Assembly: GCA_018608625.1 (NCBI GenBank)
Contig: JABAZC010000005.1
Coordinates: forward strand, 1-32,650
Source of the DNA: Flavobacteriaceae bacterium
GTDB lineage: Bacteria; Bacteroidota; Bacteroidia; Flavobacteriales; Flavobacteriaceae
Direction of reading: 5' to 3'
Length of the DNA stretch: 32,650 nucleotides
Position numbers and translations under genes: made by a program. This document shows, one piece after another, positions 1 to 6,615 of the stretch (its first letter is position 1; each line of letters opens with the position of its first letter). A model generated the notes under the pieces. It worked only from the letters and a program-made list of their open reading frames with translations. It was not told the DNA's origin and ran no database searches.

Positions 1-341
1 ACACACAACTAATTGTAGATGGAAATGCTAGTGATAATAGTCAAGTTTTTGGAGGATTTGAATTTGGCGGAGATAATTATGCTTTTAAAATCGTACTCGA
101 TTTAGAGCACAAAGGTTTTGATGATTGGTTTATTCCGAGCAGCGGATCCTTAGAGGCTATATACAACAATGTGCACGTAGCTGGACTAGGTGGGTTTGAC
201 CAAACACTTGTTTATTGGAGCTCCACTAAAGATGGATATTTTCCATATGTAATGTTCTTTAACTTTGAGTCTTGGGGAGGACAGACTTTTGCGGGGTCTT
301 GTATAGATGCTAATGGACTTGTAATTGCTAGAAAATTTTAA
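1..341 (+). CDS. C-terminal part of a DUF1566 (Lcl C-terminal-like) exported protein, 5' truncated
   Basis: The frame is open from the left edge (first full codon at position 3) to the TAA at 339-341, giving 112 residues with no start in the window. The segment DWFIPSSGSLEAIYNN followed by YWSSTKDGY is the pattern of the DUF1566/Lcl C-terminal domain (W[FL]PS..EL..IY.N, then YWSST), and the last residues GLVIARKF resemble the usual V.A.R.F ending. Proteins with this domain are mostly secreted or surface-attached, often following lectin-like or repeat regions; the biochemical role is not established. The next gene begins 6 nt after the stop, so the two are probably cotranscribed. The N-terminus, including any signal peptide, lies outside the window. 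Assignment to the domain family is fairly sure; function is not. Confidence 0.75.
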   Translation, partial: TQLIVDGNASDNSQVFGGFEFGGDNYAFKIVLDLEHKGFDDWFIPSSGSLEAIYNNVHVAGLGGFDQTLVYWSSTKDGYFPYVMFFNFESWGGQTFAGSCIDANGLVIARKF

Positions 342-347
342 CGAAAG

Positions 348-581
348 ATGAAAAACCCACTGTACTTAATTATATTTTTATTTTTAATCTGCTGCAACAA
401 TTCAGATGATTCAGATGACGCCTCACCTACCTGTGTCGATCCTTCTTTGATAGATCTTGAGGCTGTTTGTACCGAAGAATACGCACCTGTTTGTGGTTGT
501 GATGGTATTACATATTCAAATGCCTGTGTGGCGCTTACCTCATCTGGAGTGCTTGCGTATGGTGAGGGTGCTTGCGAGTAA
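348..581 (+). CDS. Kazal-type protease inhibitor domain lipoprotein (77 aa)
   Basis: Residues 1-16 are a lipoprotein signal (hydrophobic LYLIIFLFLI ending at Cys15-Cys16), followed at once by an acidic stretch NNSDDSDD. In Bacteroidota, acidic residues just after the lipidated Cys favour export to the cell surface. The mature part carries the Kazal pattern: Cys29, Cys41, EYAPVCGCDG with Cys49 and Cys51, the TYSNAC motif ending at Cys60, and Cys76 near the C-terminus, six cysteines able to form three disulfides. Kazal domains inhibit serine proteases by inserting a reactive loop; here a surface inhibitor against host, predator or self proteases is an inference. It lies 6 nt downstream of the DUF1566 gene and probably shares its transcript. 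The domain call is strong; the target protease is unknown. Confidence 0.85.
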   Translation: MKNPLYLIIFLFLICCNNSDDSDDASPTCVDPSLIDLEAVCTEEYAPVCGCDGITYSNACVALTSSGVLAYGEGACE

Positions 582-621
582 ATTAAAATTAGATTTATTA
601 TTATTTTAAATAATTAATATT

Positions 622-629
622 TAATTTTG
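622..629 (+). promoter_or_regulatory. Putative -7 promoter element of the small lipoprotein gene
   Basis: TAATTTTG matches the Bacteroidota -7 consensus TAnnTTTG exactly and lies 21 nt before the ATG at 651. No TTG is seen 17-23 nt upstream, so only half of the consensus is present, in very AT-rich DNA. Confidence 0.35.
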
Positions 630-650
630 TTTTGAAACTAATAAAATTTT

Positions 651-908
651 ATGATAGTGATGAGAAATTTATTTTATGTTTTTTGCTTTTTAGCCCTTGC
701 ATGTGATGACGATAGAAATTGTTGTGAAATTATTAGTAAAACTTTTTCTGATAATCAATATATTTTGATAGGAGCATTCGAAAATTCAAATAATCCCAAT
801 AGCGAGAATAATAGCGGTCTTGGTGATGGCTTCGGAGATGTAAATATTGACGTTAGCTTGGAAGAGTACAACTCTTACGAAATTGGAGATAAGTATTGTT
901 TTGAATAA
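651..908 (+). CDS. Small putative lipoprotein, no known family (85 aa)
   Basis: Two in-frame ATGs (651 and 660) are possible; the second gives MRNLFYVFCFLALAC, a clean lipoprotein signal with the lipobox LALAC and an acidic DDD directly after the lipidated Cys, a pattern linked to surface export in Bacteroidota. The mature part is short and acidic, with an Asn/Ser-rich linker (NSNNPNSENNSG) and a final YCFE. Besides the lipid Cys there are CC at residues 24-25 and a Cys near the C-terminus. I do not recognise a family. A consensus -7 element lies just upstream and a strong terminator follows at 1000-1028, so it may be transcribed alone or as the end of the preceding group. The coding call rests on the signal peptide and the defined boundaries. 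Confidence 0.6.
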   Translation: MIVMRNLFYVFCFLALACDDDRNCCEIISKTFSDNQYILIGAFENSNNPNSENNSGLGDGFGDVNIDVSLEEYNSYEIGDKYCFE

Positions 909-910
909 AA

Positions 911-969
911 GGACTTAATCTTTATCCGTTAATCTATTAGCGCGTGATAAGTCCGTGCAAAACCGCTAA
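911..969 (+). repeat. Nested inverted-repeat element in the 3' flank of the lipoprotein gene
   Basis: GGACTTA (911-917) pairs with TAAGTCC (948-954). Inside it CGTTAAT (927-933) can pair with ATTAGCG (936-942, one G-U), and the same TTAGCG (937-942) can alternatively pair with CGCTAA (964-969). Two mutually exclusive folds result. No U-run follows, so it is not a simple terminator; the true terminator lies 30 nt further on. It could be a structured 3' UTR, a recombination site or a remnant of one. Confidence 0.4.
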
Positions 970-999
970 CTAAACCCTTTTCCGTATAAACTTTATACA

Positions 1000-1028
1000 A
1001 AAAAACCCACTCTAAGAGTGGGTTTTTT
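1000..1028. terminator. Bidirectional rho-independent terminator
   Basis: Stem CCCACTC (1006-1012) / GAGTGGG (1016-1022) with a TAA loop, flanked by six A on the left and six T on the right. It works on both strands and separates the rightward lipoprotein genes from the leftward gene at 1048-1242. Confidence 0.92.
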
Positions 1029-1047
1029 AATTGTGAAGATTGGAAAC

Positions 1048-1242
1048 TTAGGCCTTTTTTACAAAAGGTAGTCCTGTTTTTTCGTTTTCTACAATCTTTT
1101 TTCCAGCAGGAAGATCACATGTATTATCACGCTCATCTTTTGCGAAATAATAAATAGTTTGTTCTCTACCACCTTTAAGAATTACATCTTTAGTGTGTAA
1201 AAAATAAGTCTTTCCTTTGCTATTTTTGAATGAATATCCCAT
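1048..1242 (-). CDS. Small conserved-type hypothetical protein (64 aa)
   Basis: The product starts MGYSFKNSKGKTYFLHTKDV and ends with GLPFVKKA; it is basic, has no signal peptide or membrane segment, and is probably a small cytosolic protein of about three beta strands. The pattern YSF.NSKG..Y.LH...V.L.GG....IYYFA followed by LP.G..VVEN..TGLP..KK is one I associate with short conserved proteins in many bacteria and archaea, but no function is attached to it. It has a plausible promoter at 1262-1293 and ends 19 nt before the bidirectional terminator, so it is a single-gene unit. The conserved look, promoter and terminator make it a real gene; role unknown. Confidence 0.75.
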   Translation of the reverse strand: MGYSFKNSKGKTYFLHTKDVILKGGREQTIYYFAKDERDNTCDLPAGKKIVENEKTGLPFVKKA

Positions 1243-1261
1243 AATATATATTTAGTTTAGT

Positions 1262-1293
1262 CTAAATTACAAAAATTAGTTTATTATTTCCAA
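1262..1293 (-). promoter_or_regulatory. Putative promoter of the 64-aa protein gene
   Basis: On the minus strand TTG (1291-1293) is followed after 21 nt by TAATTTAG (1262-1269), one mismatch from the Bacteroidota -7 consensus TAnnTTTG, and the ATG lies about 20 nt further on. Spacing is within the 17-23 range. Confidence 0.45.
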
Positions 1294-1334
1294 AGAAAAT
1301 ATCAGATAAATGATGTTTTTTTTAAGAAGTAATA

Positions 1335-2180
1335 CTAATTGTTAATAAAATGAGTGATTTCAGTGTGAATTTGATCAAAATAAGGAGGGAGCTCCGTTAA
1401 TACCCATGGATGACTACTTCCAAACACGTGATTTGCTCCCTGAAGGGCTATGAATTGGCCATTTGGGCTCCACTCACGAAGCGCCAAAGCTTCATTAATA
1501 GACACGCTTGTGTCCGCGTCTCCGTGAATAATTAAAAACGGTATTTTTAACTTTTTAACTGCTGTTTGAATTGTAAGCCTAGGTTCGTTTGCTATAAAGT
1601 CTTTGTAGAATTGATAATAGTGAGGCATAAGCTGTTTAGTGCGGCCGTTCTCAATAAATCGTACTCCTGTTTCTTTCCATTTTTCCAATTCCTTCCCTAA
1701 GGGAAACCTTGATTTAAAATCAGAGACTCCTGCCAAACTAATAACTTTTTTAACTCGAGGGTCTTCGGCGGCCTTAATGGTGACTATGCCTCCACCACGA
1801 CTGTGGCCAATCAAGGTGAGATTTAGAGGATTCATGTTGGGGTGATTTGCGTAAGTGATTTGTACCCAGCTTATAACCCGATCTAAGTCCTCTAGTTCTT
1901 TTGTGTAGTTGTTGTTTCCAAATGCTTCAAGATCTGGGAAATCAATAGGCTCTTTATGTGTGCCGCCATTGTGTGAAAAATTAAACTTTATTACCACAAA
2001 TCCTGAAGCAGCCAGGGCCTCAGACAATAAAGGCCAAGCGCCCCAGTCCTTGAACCCTTTATAGCCGTGGCAAAAAATAATTAAAGGCCCCAATTTAATA
2101 GAGCTGTCGTAGACTAGATCCGTAACAATTGGTCGTTTGCTTGTGTCTTGTATACTGATATTTAAATTGCGTGCAATCAC
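1335..2180 (-). CDS. Alpha/beta hydrolase (dienelactone hydrolase / prolyl-oligopeptidase-like)
   Basis: A cytosolic alpha/beta hydrolase of 281 residues with no signal peptide. The nucleophile elbow is GHSRGG with Ser127; the acid is probably Asp223 in HGDADTSV and the base His251 in GANHVFG, so the triad is complete and in the usual order. The oxyanion-side HGYKGFKDWG (residues 38-47) is typical of the BAAT/DLH-like subgroup in Bacteroidota. The substrate cannot be read from sequence: ester, acyl or peptide bonds are all possible. The start is a GTG at 2178-2180 that follows the TAG of the upstream nuclease gene with no gap, which argues for translational coupling in a two-gene operon. No ATG is available near the N-terminus and the domain needs nearly the whole frame, supporting the GTG start. 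Confidence 0.88.
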   Translation of the reverse strand: MIARNLNISIQDTSKRPIVTDLVYDSSIKLGPLIIFCHGYKGFKDWGAWPLLSEALAASGFVVIKFNFSHNGGTHKEPIDFPDLEAFGNNNYTKELEDLDRVISWVQITYANHPNMNPLNLTLIGHSRGGGIVTIKAAEDPRVKKVISLAGVSDFKSRFPLGKELEKWKETGVRFIENGRTKQLMPHYYQFYKDFIANEPRLTIQTAVKKLKIPFLIIHGDADTSVSINEALALREWSPNGQFIALQGANHVFGSSHPWVLTELPPYFDQIHTEITHFINN

Positions 2181-4937
2181 CTATATTTCCTTTTCTATAA
2201 AATCGACTTTTAAATCAAATAACTCTACAATTAGCTTCTTAAGCTCCTGTTCGTAGCTCTCTATTGTCTCCGTTGATAATTGAGTGTTTCTTTTTGCATA
2301 TGCTCCTAGTTTATCTTTTTTAGCAAATTTTAGCAATCCTGATTTTAAATTTTTAAAAGAAATAATTCCAGCTTCTACAGCTCCTATAAAAGGTGCTTTC
2401 TGGTTGAGCATATACGCATAGGTCAAAATCTGAAAACTTTTACTAAATGCTTTGTAATCAGATGTTATATCTACCCAATTAACAAGTTCTAATTCAGCCT
2501 GAGAGACTTGTGAGGTTTTGTAGTCTATAATTCTTTGGGTGCCATTACAATAATCTACCCTGTCGATTGTTCCAACGATTTGAATAGGGAACGGGAGTTC
2601 AGGAATCGTAATAGTCGCCTTAATCTTTGATTCGATAGCTTCAATTTTAATTTTATCTCCATTATTAATGCAAGTCAGCTCATGTTGCAAAAAATTAAAA
2701 AGATACCTCTTGGCGACCTCAAAGCTGATAAGGTTAGAGCCTTGAGTAATATCACCGTCCTTGTAAAGTTCTCTAAAATAATGGATTACTGTAGGTTCAA
2801 TTTTAGGTTTTAAGTCATTAATCATTTGAGCATTCAAAACAGATCCAATCAGAGGCTTGTAAAAATCTTCAAGAGTATTATGGATAATACTTCCAAACGT
2901 ATTAGCGGCAACCGTTTCTTCTAATAAGTTTTCAGATTTGACGCCCAATACCTTTTGGTTATAAAAATCAATTGGGTTTCGAATATATTGACTCAAAGAA
3001 GACGGGGAAAACCCTTTTGATGCGACGACTTTAAGTTTAGAGATGATTTCTGGTGACTTTTTTATGCTCAGCAATTGTGGCGTCAGTTGTGGCGTTTCTG
3101 GGATTACAATTTTATGGTTATACGTGTGAATTCCTTCGTGTTCTAATTGAGTTAAAAAACGACTGCGCTCCCCCCCACTTAATACATCGGGTTCAGTATT
3201 ATAAATAATATGAGCGTTCTGTGCGCGCTGGAGGAGACGGTAAAAATGATAGGTATAAATCGCGTCTTTTTCTTTATATGTTGGCAGGCCATTTTCAATC
3301 TTGACGTCAAAGGGAATAAAAGAGTTGTTGGTTTTTCCTGCAGGCAACACGCCTTCGTTGACTGATACAATAATGACGGTTTCAAAATCCAAAACTCGAG
3401 ATTCCAACATTCCCATTATTTGAAGCCCTTTTAAAGGCTGCCCTTTAAAATCCAAAGATTCTGTGCTTAATAACTCTTTGTAAATACTTTGTAAAACTTT
3501 AATCGTGTTAATGTAATTGTAGGAATTGTTTAATTCTCTTAATTGATTAAATATTTCTGAAAATCGAGAAAGGTATTCAAGCGGTAATAAATGATTTTTT
3601 TTGGATTGGCTGTAATAATCTTTGAGTTTAAAAATAAGCGATAGAACGCTCTCAATTGCTTTGCTTGGAGAATTGCCCCAGTTTGTAAATAAAAGCTCTA
3701 ATATCGGCTTATGAGCTGGCGCAATTGCAATAATTTGATCCTTATTAAGGCTTACTAAATTGTGTGTGTTCAAGCTTGTAATAATCAATTGTCCTGCATC
3801 TTGATTTTGGTCTTGTAATAAGGGACGGACAAATGGATGCGACAAGACTCCTTTTATGTCCTGATAATAATAATTAGAAGAGGTTTCTTTTTGAAGTTGG
3901 AACCATTGATTGATAAAGCCTGAAAAAGGAATCTGTTTTAAAGGCAGGCCCATGGTGATATTAATTTCTTCAATAGTACTTGGGATTGAGCTTAACATGG
4001 GAATCAACAGATCTTCATTGCCTAATATTAAAGCTGTATTGTGCAGCTTGTTTTCAGCGTGTAGCTGCTTGAGAAGTGTACCAACATATTTAACCTGGCC
4101 TATATTTTTAGGTGTGCCTACAATAGAGATGTTTTTAGGGGTCGCATACTGATTTGATATCCACTTAAAGGGGTGTGATTGAAAGTGCGGCCACTTTTTT
4201 CGATGTTGCCTTATAAAAAAGCCCGCATCATGGTAAGGAGTGTTTATAAATGTTTGGTCAATATCCCAGTAAATAGCTGCTTTTTCTTGTTGTAATAGCT
4301 CCTGAATAATAGTAGACTCGGAAGCATTTAAAGCATTAAAGCCCAAAAACACATGTGACTTGTGTGGATTGTTCTGAGTATAGACCTCTAGGTTTTCAAC
4401 TGCTTCACGATAAATCAAGCCTTGGTAACCCACTCGTTTTTGTAGCAAGTGAGTTGTAAGTCTTGAATAGTAAGTGTCAACCTTTTTCCAAAACGAAAGA
4501 TACCCCTTTATGAGTGGAGTAGAATTAGCGTCAAGCGACCAGTGATTTATTTCTTGAATCGCCGTGAGGTATTCAAATATCTGTTCTTGAGGAATTAAAT
4601 AACGATCTATCTCATTAAAATCCTGAAGTACTATGGGGGCCCACTTGGAAAAGCTGTCAAAAGAATCCCTTTCTTCTGGTGGGGTCAACTCTAAATAAAC
4701 GTGGTAAAACTCAAAAACAAGTTCGGTGTTACTAAGGAGTCTTAATTGAGATAATTCTTCAATAAAATGTTCAATAGAGAGGATTTCAGGCAAGAACCCT
4801 GTGGTTTTGTTTATAGTAGCCCACTCTCTTTTTAAAAATAGCCCAGCACGTTTATTAGGAAGAATAAGGCTTAGCTTAGACATATCCCTTGAATCTAATT
4901 CAAGGTCTTTTAGGGCGTTATAAATAAAACTTGTCAT
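2181..4937 (-). CDS. AddB-like PD-(D/E)XK nuclease / inactive helicase subunit
   Basis: A 918-residue protein, probable partner of the AddA-like helicase at 6616-9747 in a RecBCD-type complex that resects double-strand breaks. The N-terminal half is helicase-fold but degenerate: LILPNKRAG (24-32) stands where AddB proteins usually have a Walker A motif, so ATP binding here is unlikely. A helicase-C remnant reads MLESRVLDFETVIIVSVNEG. The C-terminal nuclease is intact: GSIIH (His686), Glu690, GTIDR (Asp792), IDYKT (Asp805, Lys807) and the QILTY motif near 836-840. The Fe-S cysteines of Firmicute AddB are missing: the protein has only two Cys, and the conserved Y..CP..FY site reads YIRNPIDFY (Asn654). 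The a/b hydrolase gene abuts it; the ompA terminator lies 15-42 nt upstream. Confidence 0.85.
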   Translation of the reverse strand: MTSFIYNALKDLELDSRDMSKLSLILPNKRAGLFLKREWATINKTTGFLPEILSIEHFIEELSQLRLLSNTELVFEFYHVYLELTPPEERDSFDSFSKWAPIVLQDFNEIDRYLIPQEQIFEYLTAIQEINHWSLDANSTPLIKGYLSFWKKVDTYYSRLTTHLLQKRVGYQGLIYREAVENLEVYTQNNPHKSHVFLGFNALNASESTIIQELLQQEKAAIYWDIDQTFINTPYHDAGFFIRQHRKKWPHFQSHPFKWISNQYATPKNISIVGTPKNIGQVKYVGTLLKQLHAENKLHNTALILGNEDLLIPMLSSIPSTIEEINITMGLPLKQIPFSGFINQWFQLQKETSSNYYYQDIKGVLSHPFVRPLLQDQNQDAGQLIITSLNTHNLVSLNKDQIIAIAPAHKPILELLFTNWGNSPSKAIESVLSLIFKLKDYYSQSKKNHLLPLEYLSRFSEIFNQLRELNNSYNYINTIKVLQSIYKELLSTESLDFKGQPLKGLQIMGMLESRVLDFETVIIVSVNEGVLPAGKTNNSFIPFDVKIENGLPTYKEKDAIYTYHFYRLLQRAQNAHIIYNTEPDVLSGGERSRFLTQLEHEGIHTYNHKIVIPETPQLTPQLLSIKKSPEIISKLKVVASKGFSPSSLSQYIRNPIDFYNQKVLGVKSENLLEETVAANTFGSIIHNTLEDFYKPLIGSVLNAQMINDLKPKIEPTVIHYFRELYKDGDITQGSNLISFEVAKRYLFNFLQHELTCINNGDKIKIEAIESKIKATITIPELPFPIQIVGTIDRVDYCNGTQRIIDYKTSQVSQAELELVNWVDITSDYKAFSKSFQILTYAYMLNQKAPFIGAVEAGIISFKNLKSGLLKFAKKDKLGAYAKRNTQLSTETIESYEQELKKLIVELFDLKVDFIEKEI

Positions 4938-4951
4938 GTTATAAAAATAAA

Positions 4952-4979
4952 AAAACGCTTCGCAATAGCGAAGCGTTTT
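4952..4979 (-). terminator. Rho-independent terminator of the ompA-like gene
   Basis: Perfect 12-bp stem AAAACGCTTCGC (4952-4963) / GCGAAGCGTTTT (4968-4979) with a 4-nt loop, placed 27 nt after the OmpA stop; T-rich DNA follows on the minus strand. It isolates ompA from the AddB gene, which must use read-through or a promoter overlapping this site. Confidence 0.9.
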
Positions 4980-5006
4980 AAGCTTTTTGTTATGAAAGAC
5001 TAATAA

Positions 5007-6446
5007 CTATTTAGCCAACTTCACTTCTACACGTCTGTTAGCAGCTCTTCCTGCAGCAGTCATATTAGATTCAATTGGAGTAGTTTCACCAAAGCCAACT
5101 GATTCTAATCTTTCACTAGCAATTCCGCCTGTTGTAAGGAATGTTACTACTTGAGCAGCTCTAGCTTCAGATAATTTTTGGTTAAACCCTTCACTAGAAA
5201 CACTGTCTGTATGCCCTTCAACTACGAAGTTTGCTTTAGGATAAGCAGTTAATATAGCAGTAATCGCTTCTAATGTAGAGATTGCATCTTTTTGAAAGCT
5301 TGACTTTCCAAGTGCAAAATTGATTGTTCTTGAGTAACTTATTAACTGAGCTTGTTCTTCTTCTGTTGGGAAAACAACTTCAGGACACCCGTTATTAGCC
5401 ACAGTACCAGCTTCGTTTGGACAGTTGTCGTCTTTATCTAAAACACCATCGCTATCTCCATCTTTCCAAGGACATCCGTTGTTAGCAACAGGTCCCGCTT
5501 CGTTTGGACATGTATCTTGTGCGTTAGCTACGCCATCTGAATCAGAATCTGGACAGCCAGATAAAGCTTTTGAACCGGCTTCATTTGGACAAGTATCGTT
5601 ATTATCAGAAATTCCGTCTCCGTCTGTATCTGGACAACCGTTAAATTCTGCAGAACCGGCTTGATTTGGACAAGTATCTTCAGAATCTTGAATGCCATCT
5701 GAATCTGAATCTGGACAGCCATTAAACTCTGCCAAACCAGCAACATCTGGGCAAATATCATATTTGTCATATACACCATCTCTATCGGAATCTTTACCGC
5801 CAAATTTGATTGTAAGTCCAAGTGAATGCTGGAAATGATCTACTAAAACTACTTCATCAAAAGAGTTCTTTAAACTAGACTGAGCTGTAATTCCAATTAA
5901 ATCGTTGATCCAATATGAAACTCCAACTGTTCCGTTAATTGTAGCAAGGCCTGCTAGGTCAGCTCCAGGCTGTTCCATCCAGGTGTAACCACCTCCAAAA
6001 CCAACGAAAGGCTCAAAATCAGTACAATTTAATAGATCTGAGAAACTGTATTTAACCATACCATCTAACCCGTAGTACATTAACTCTTCAACTGAAATTG
6101 CGTCTTCACTAGGGGTCGTCTCAAAATTGATTCCGGGAAAGTCTAAATTAGGATTCCACTTGTCAAGTTTGTTAAATGTTCCTGATACACTAAAAGAAAA
6201 GTTATCGTCAAGATACTTACCTACTGTAAGCATAGAAGGTGAAGAGATGTTACTCCATTCTCCAGCTACGTTGTATAGCTGAGAAAAGCTAATGTCTTCA
6301 TTCCCTACCTGTTGATCTATTCCAAGTGCATCTACTGCATTTACACCAACTGTCACTTGCCAAGGATTGTTTTTGTCCTGTGCATTTACATTTACAACTA
6401 CTAATACTAGTAGCGCTGTTAAGATTAATCTGCTAAGATTTTTCAT
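5007..6446 (-). CDS. OmpA-family outer-membrane protein with thrombospondin type 3 repeats
   Basis: A 479-residue outer-membrane protein anchoring the envelope to peptidoglycan. Residues 1-23 are a Sec signal peptide (cleavage after NAQ). Residues 24-217 are a beta-strand-rich N-terminal domain ending in aromatic-rich strands, probably an 8-stranded barrel. Residues 219-355 hold five calcium-binding TSP3 repeats of the form CPD.D.DGv.d..D.CPn.AG...nG, a flexible rod. Residues 374-478 are the OmpA_C peptidoglycan-binding domain, with GHTD (Asp414) and LSEAR (Arg429) at the spacing of the Asp and Arg that bind diaminopimelate in E. coli OmpA. It has its own consensus promoter (6482-6511) and strong terminator, so it is probably abundant and independently expressed despite sitting between the two DNA-repair genes. 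Confidence 0.95.
   Translation of the reverse strand: MKNLSRLILTALLVLVVVNVNAQDKNNPWQVTVGVNAVDALGIDQQVGNEDISFSQLYNVAGEWSNISSPSMLTVGKYLDDNFSFSVSGTFNKLDKWNPNLDFPGINFETTPSEDAISVEELMYYGLDGMVKYSFSDLLNCTDFEPFVGFGGGYTWMEQPGADLAGLATINGTVGVSYWINDLIGITAQSSLKNSFDEVVLVDHFQHSLGLTIKFGGKDSDRDGVYDKYDICPDVAGLAEFNGCPDSDSDGIQDSEDTCPNQAGSAEFNGCPDTDGDGISDNNDTCPNEAGSKALSGCPDSDSDGVANAQDTCPNEAGPVANNGCPWKDGDSDGVLDKDDNCPNEAGTVANNGCPEVVFPTEEEQAQLISYSRTINFALGKSSFQKDAISTLEAITAILTAYPKANFVVEGHTDSVSSEGFNQKLSEARAAQVVTFLTTGGIASERLESVGFGETTPIESNMTAAGRAANRRVEVKLAK
5382..5792 (-). repeat. Five tandem TSP3 repeats inside the OmpA-like gene
   Basis: Coding repeat of about 27 codons: CPDSDSDGIQD, CPDTDGDGISD, CPDSDSDGVAN and CPWKDGDSDGVLD open successive units; the last has a two-residue insertion (WK). 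The first unit (DSDRDGVYD) is the most divergent. Asp-rich loops bind Ca2+ in the family. Confidence 0.9.
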
Positions 6447-6481
6447 ATATAATGATATTTAAATTGTTTTATTAATTATGG

Positions 6482-6511
6482 CAAAAGTATGGTGTTATAT
6501 CTAGAAAACAA
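6482..6511 (-). promoter_or_regulatory. Consensus Bacteroidota promoter of the ompA-like gene
   Basis: On the minus strand TTG (6509-6511), 19-nt spacer, TACTTTTG (6482-6489): an exact match to TTG-N17-23-TAnnTTTG. The ATG at 6446 lies 35 nt downstream, giving a leader of roughly 30 nt. This is the best full promoter in the window and supports high expression. Confidence 0.8.
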
Positions 6512-6615
6512 ATTTAAATGTTAAAAAAATAGCCTTATTCACTTAAAGAAGGTGTCTGCCAAAGAAAAATAAGTTGAGATCCAGAGAGACTCCCGTAGAG
6601 TACTATTTATTTGTG

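Noticed and set aside
911-969. Reading the nested repeat as an integron attC site
   Set aside because: The 7-bp core consensus (GTTRRRY / RYYYAAC) is not met, and no integrase or further copies are visible here; kept only as an unexplained structure.
5382-5792. Regularly spaced repeat resembling a CRISPR array
   Set aside because: The repeat unit is about 81 bp, coding in frame, with diverged copies and no constant spacer; it encodes TSP3 repeats.
5528-5821. A 97-residue open frame on the minus strand within the TSP3 repeat region
   Set aside because: It is a different frame of the repeated OmpA DNA, with low-complexity translation (MVQIQIQM-like), no start context and full overlap with a convincing gene.
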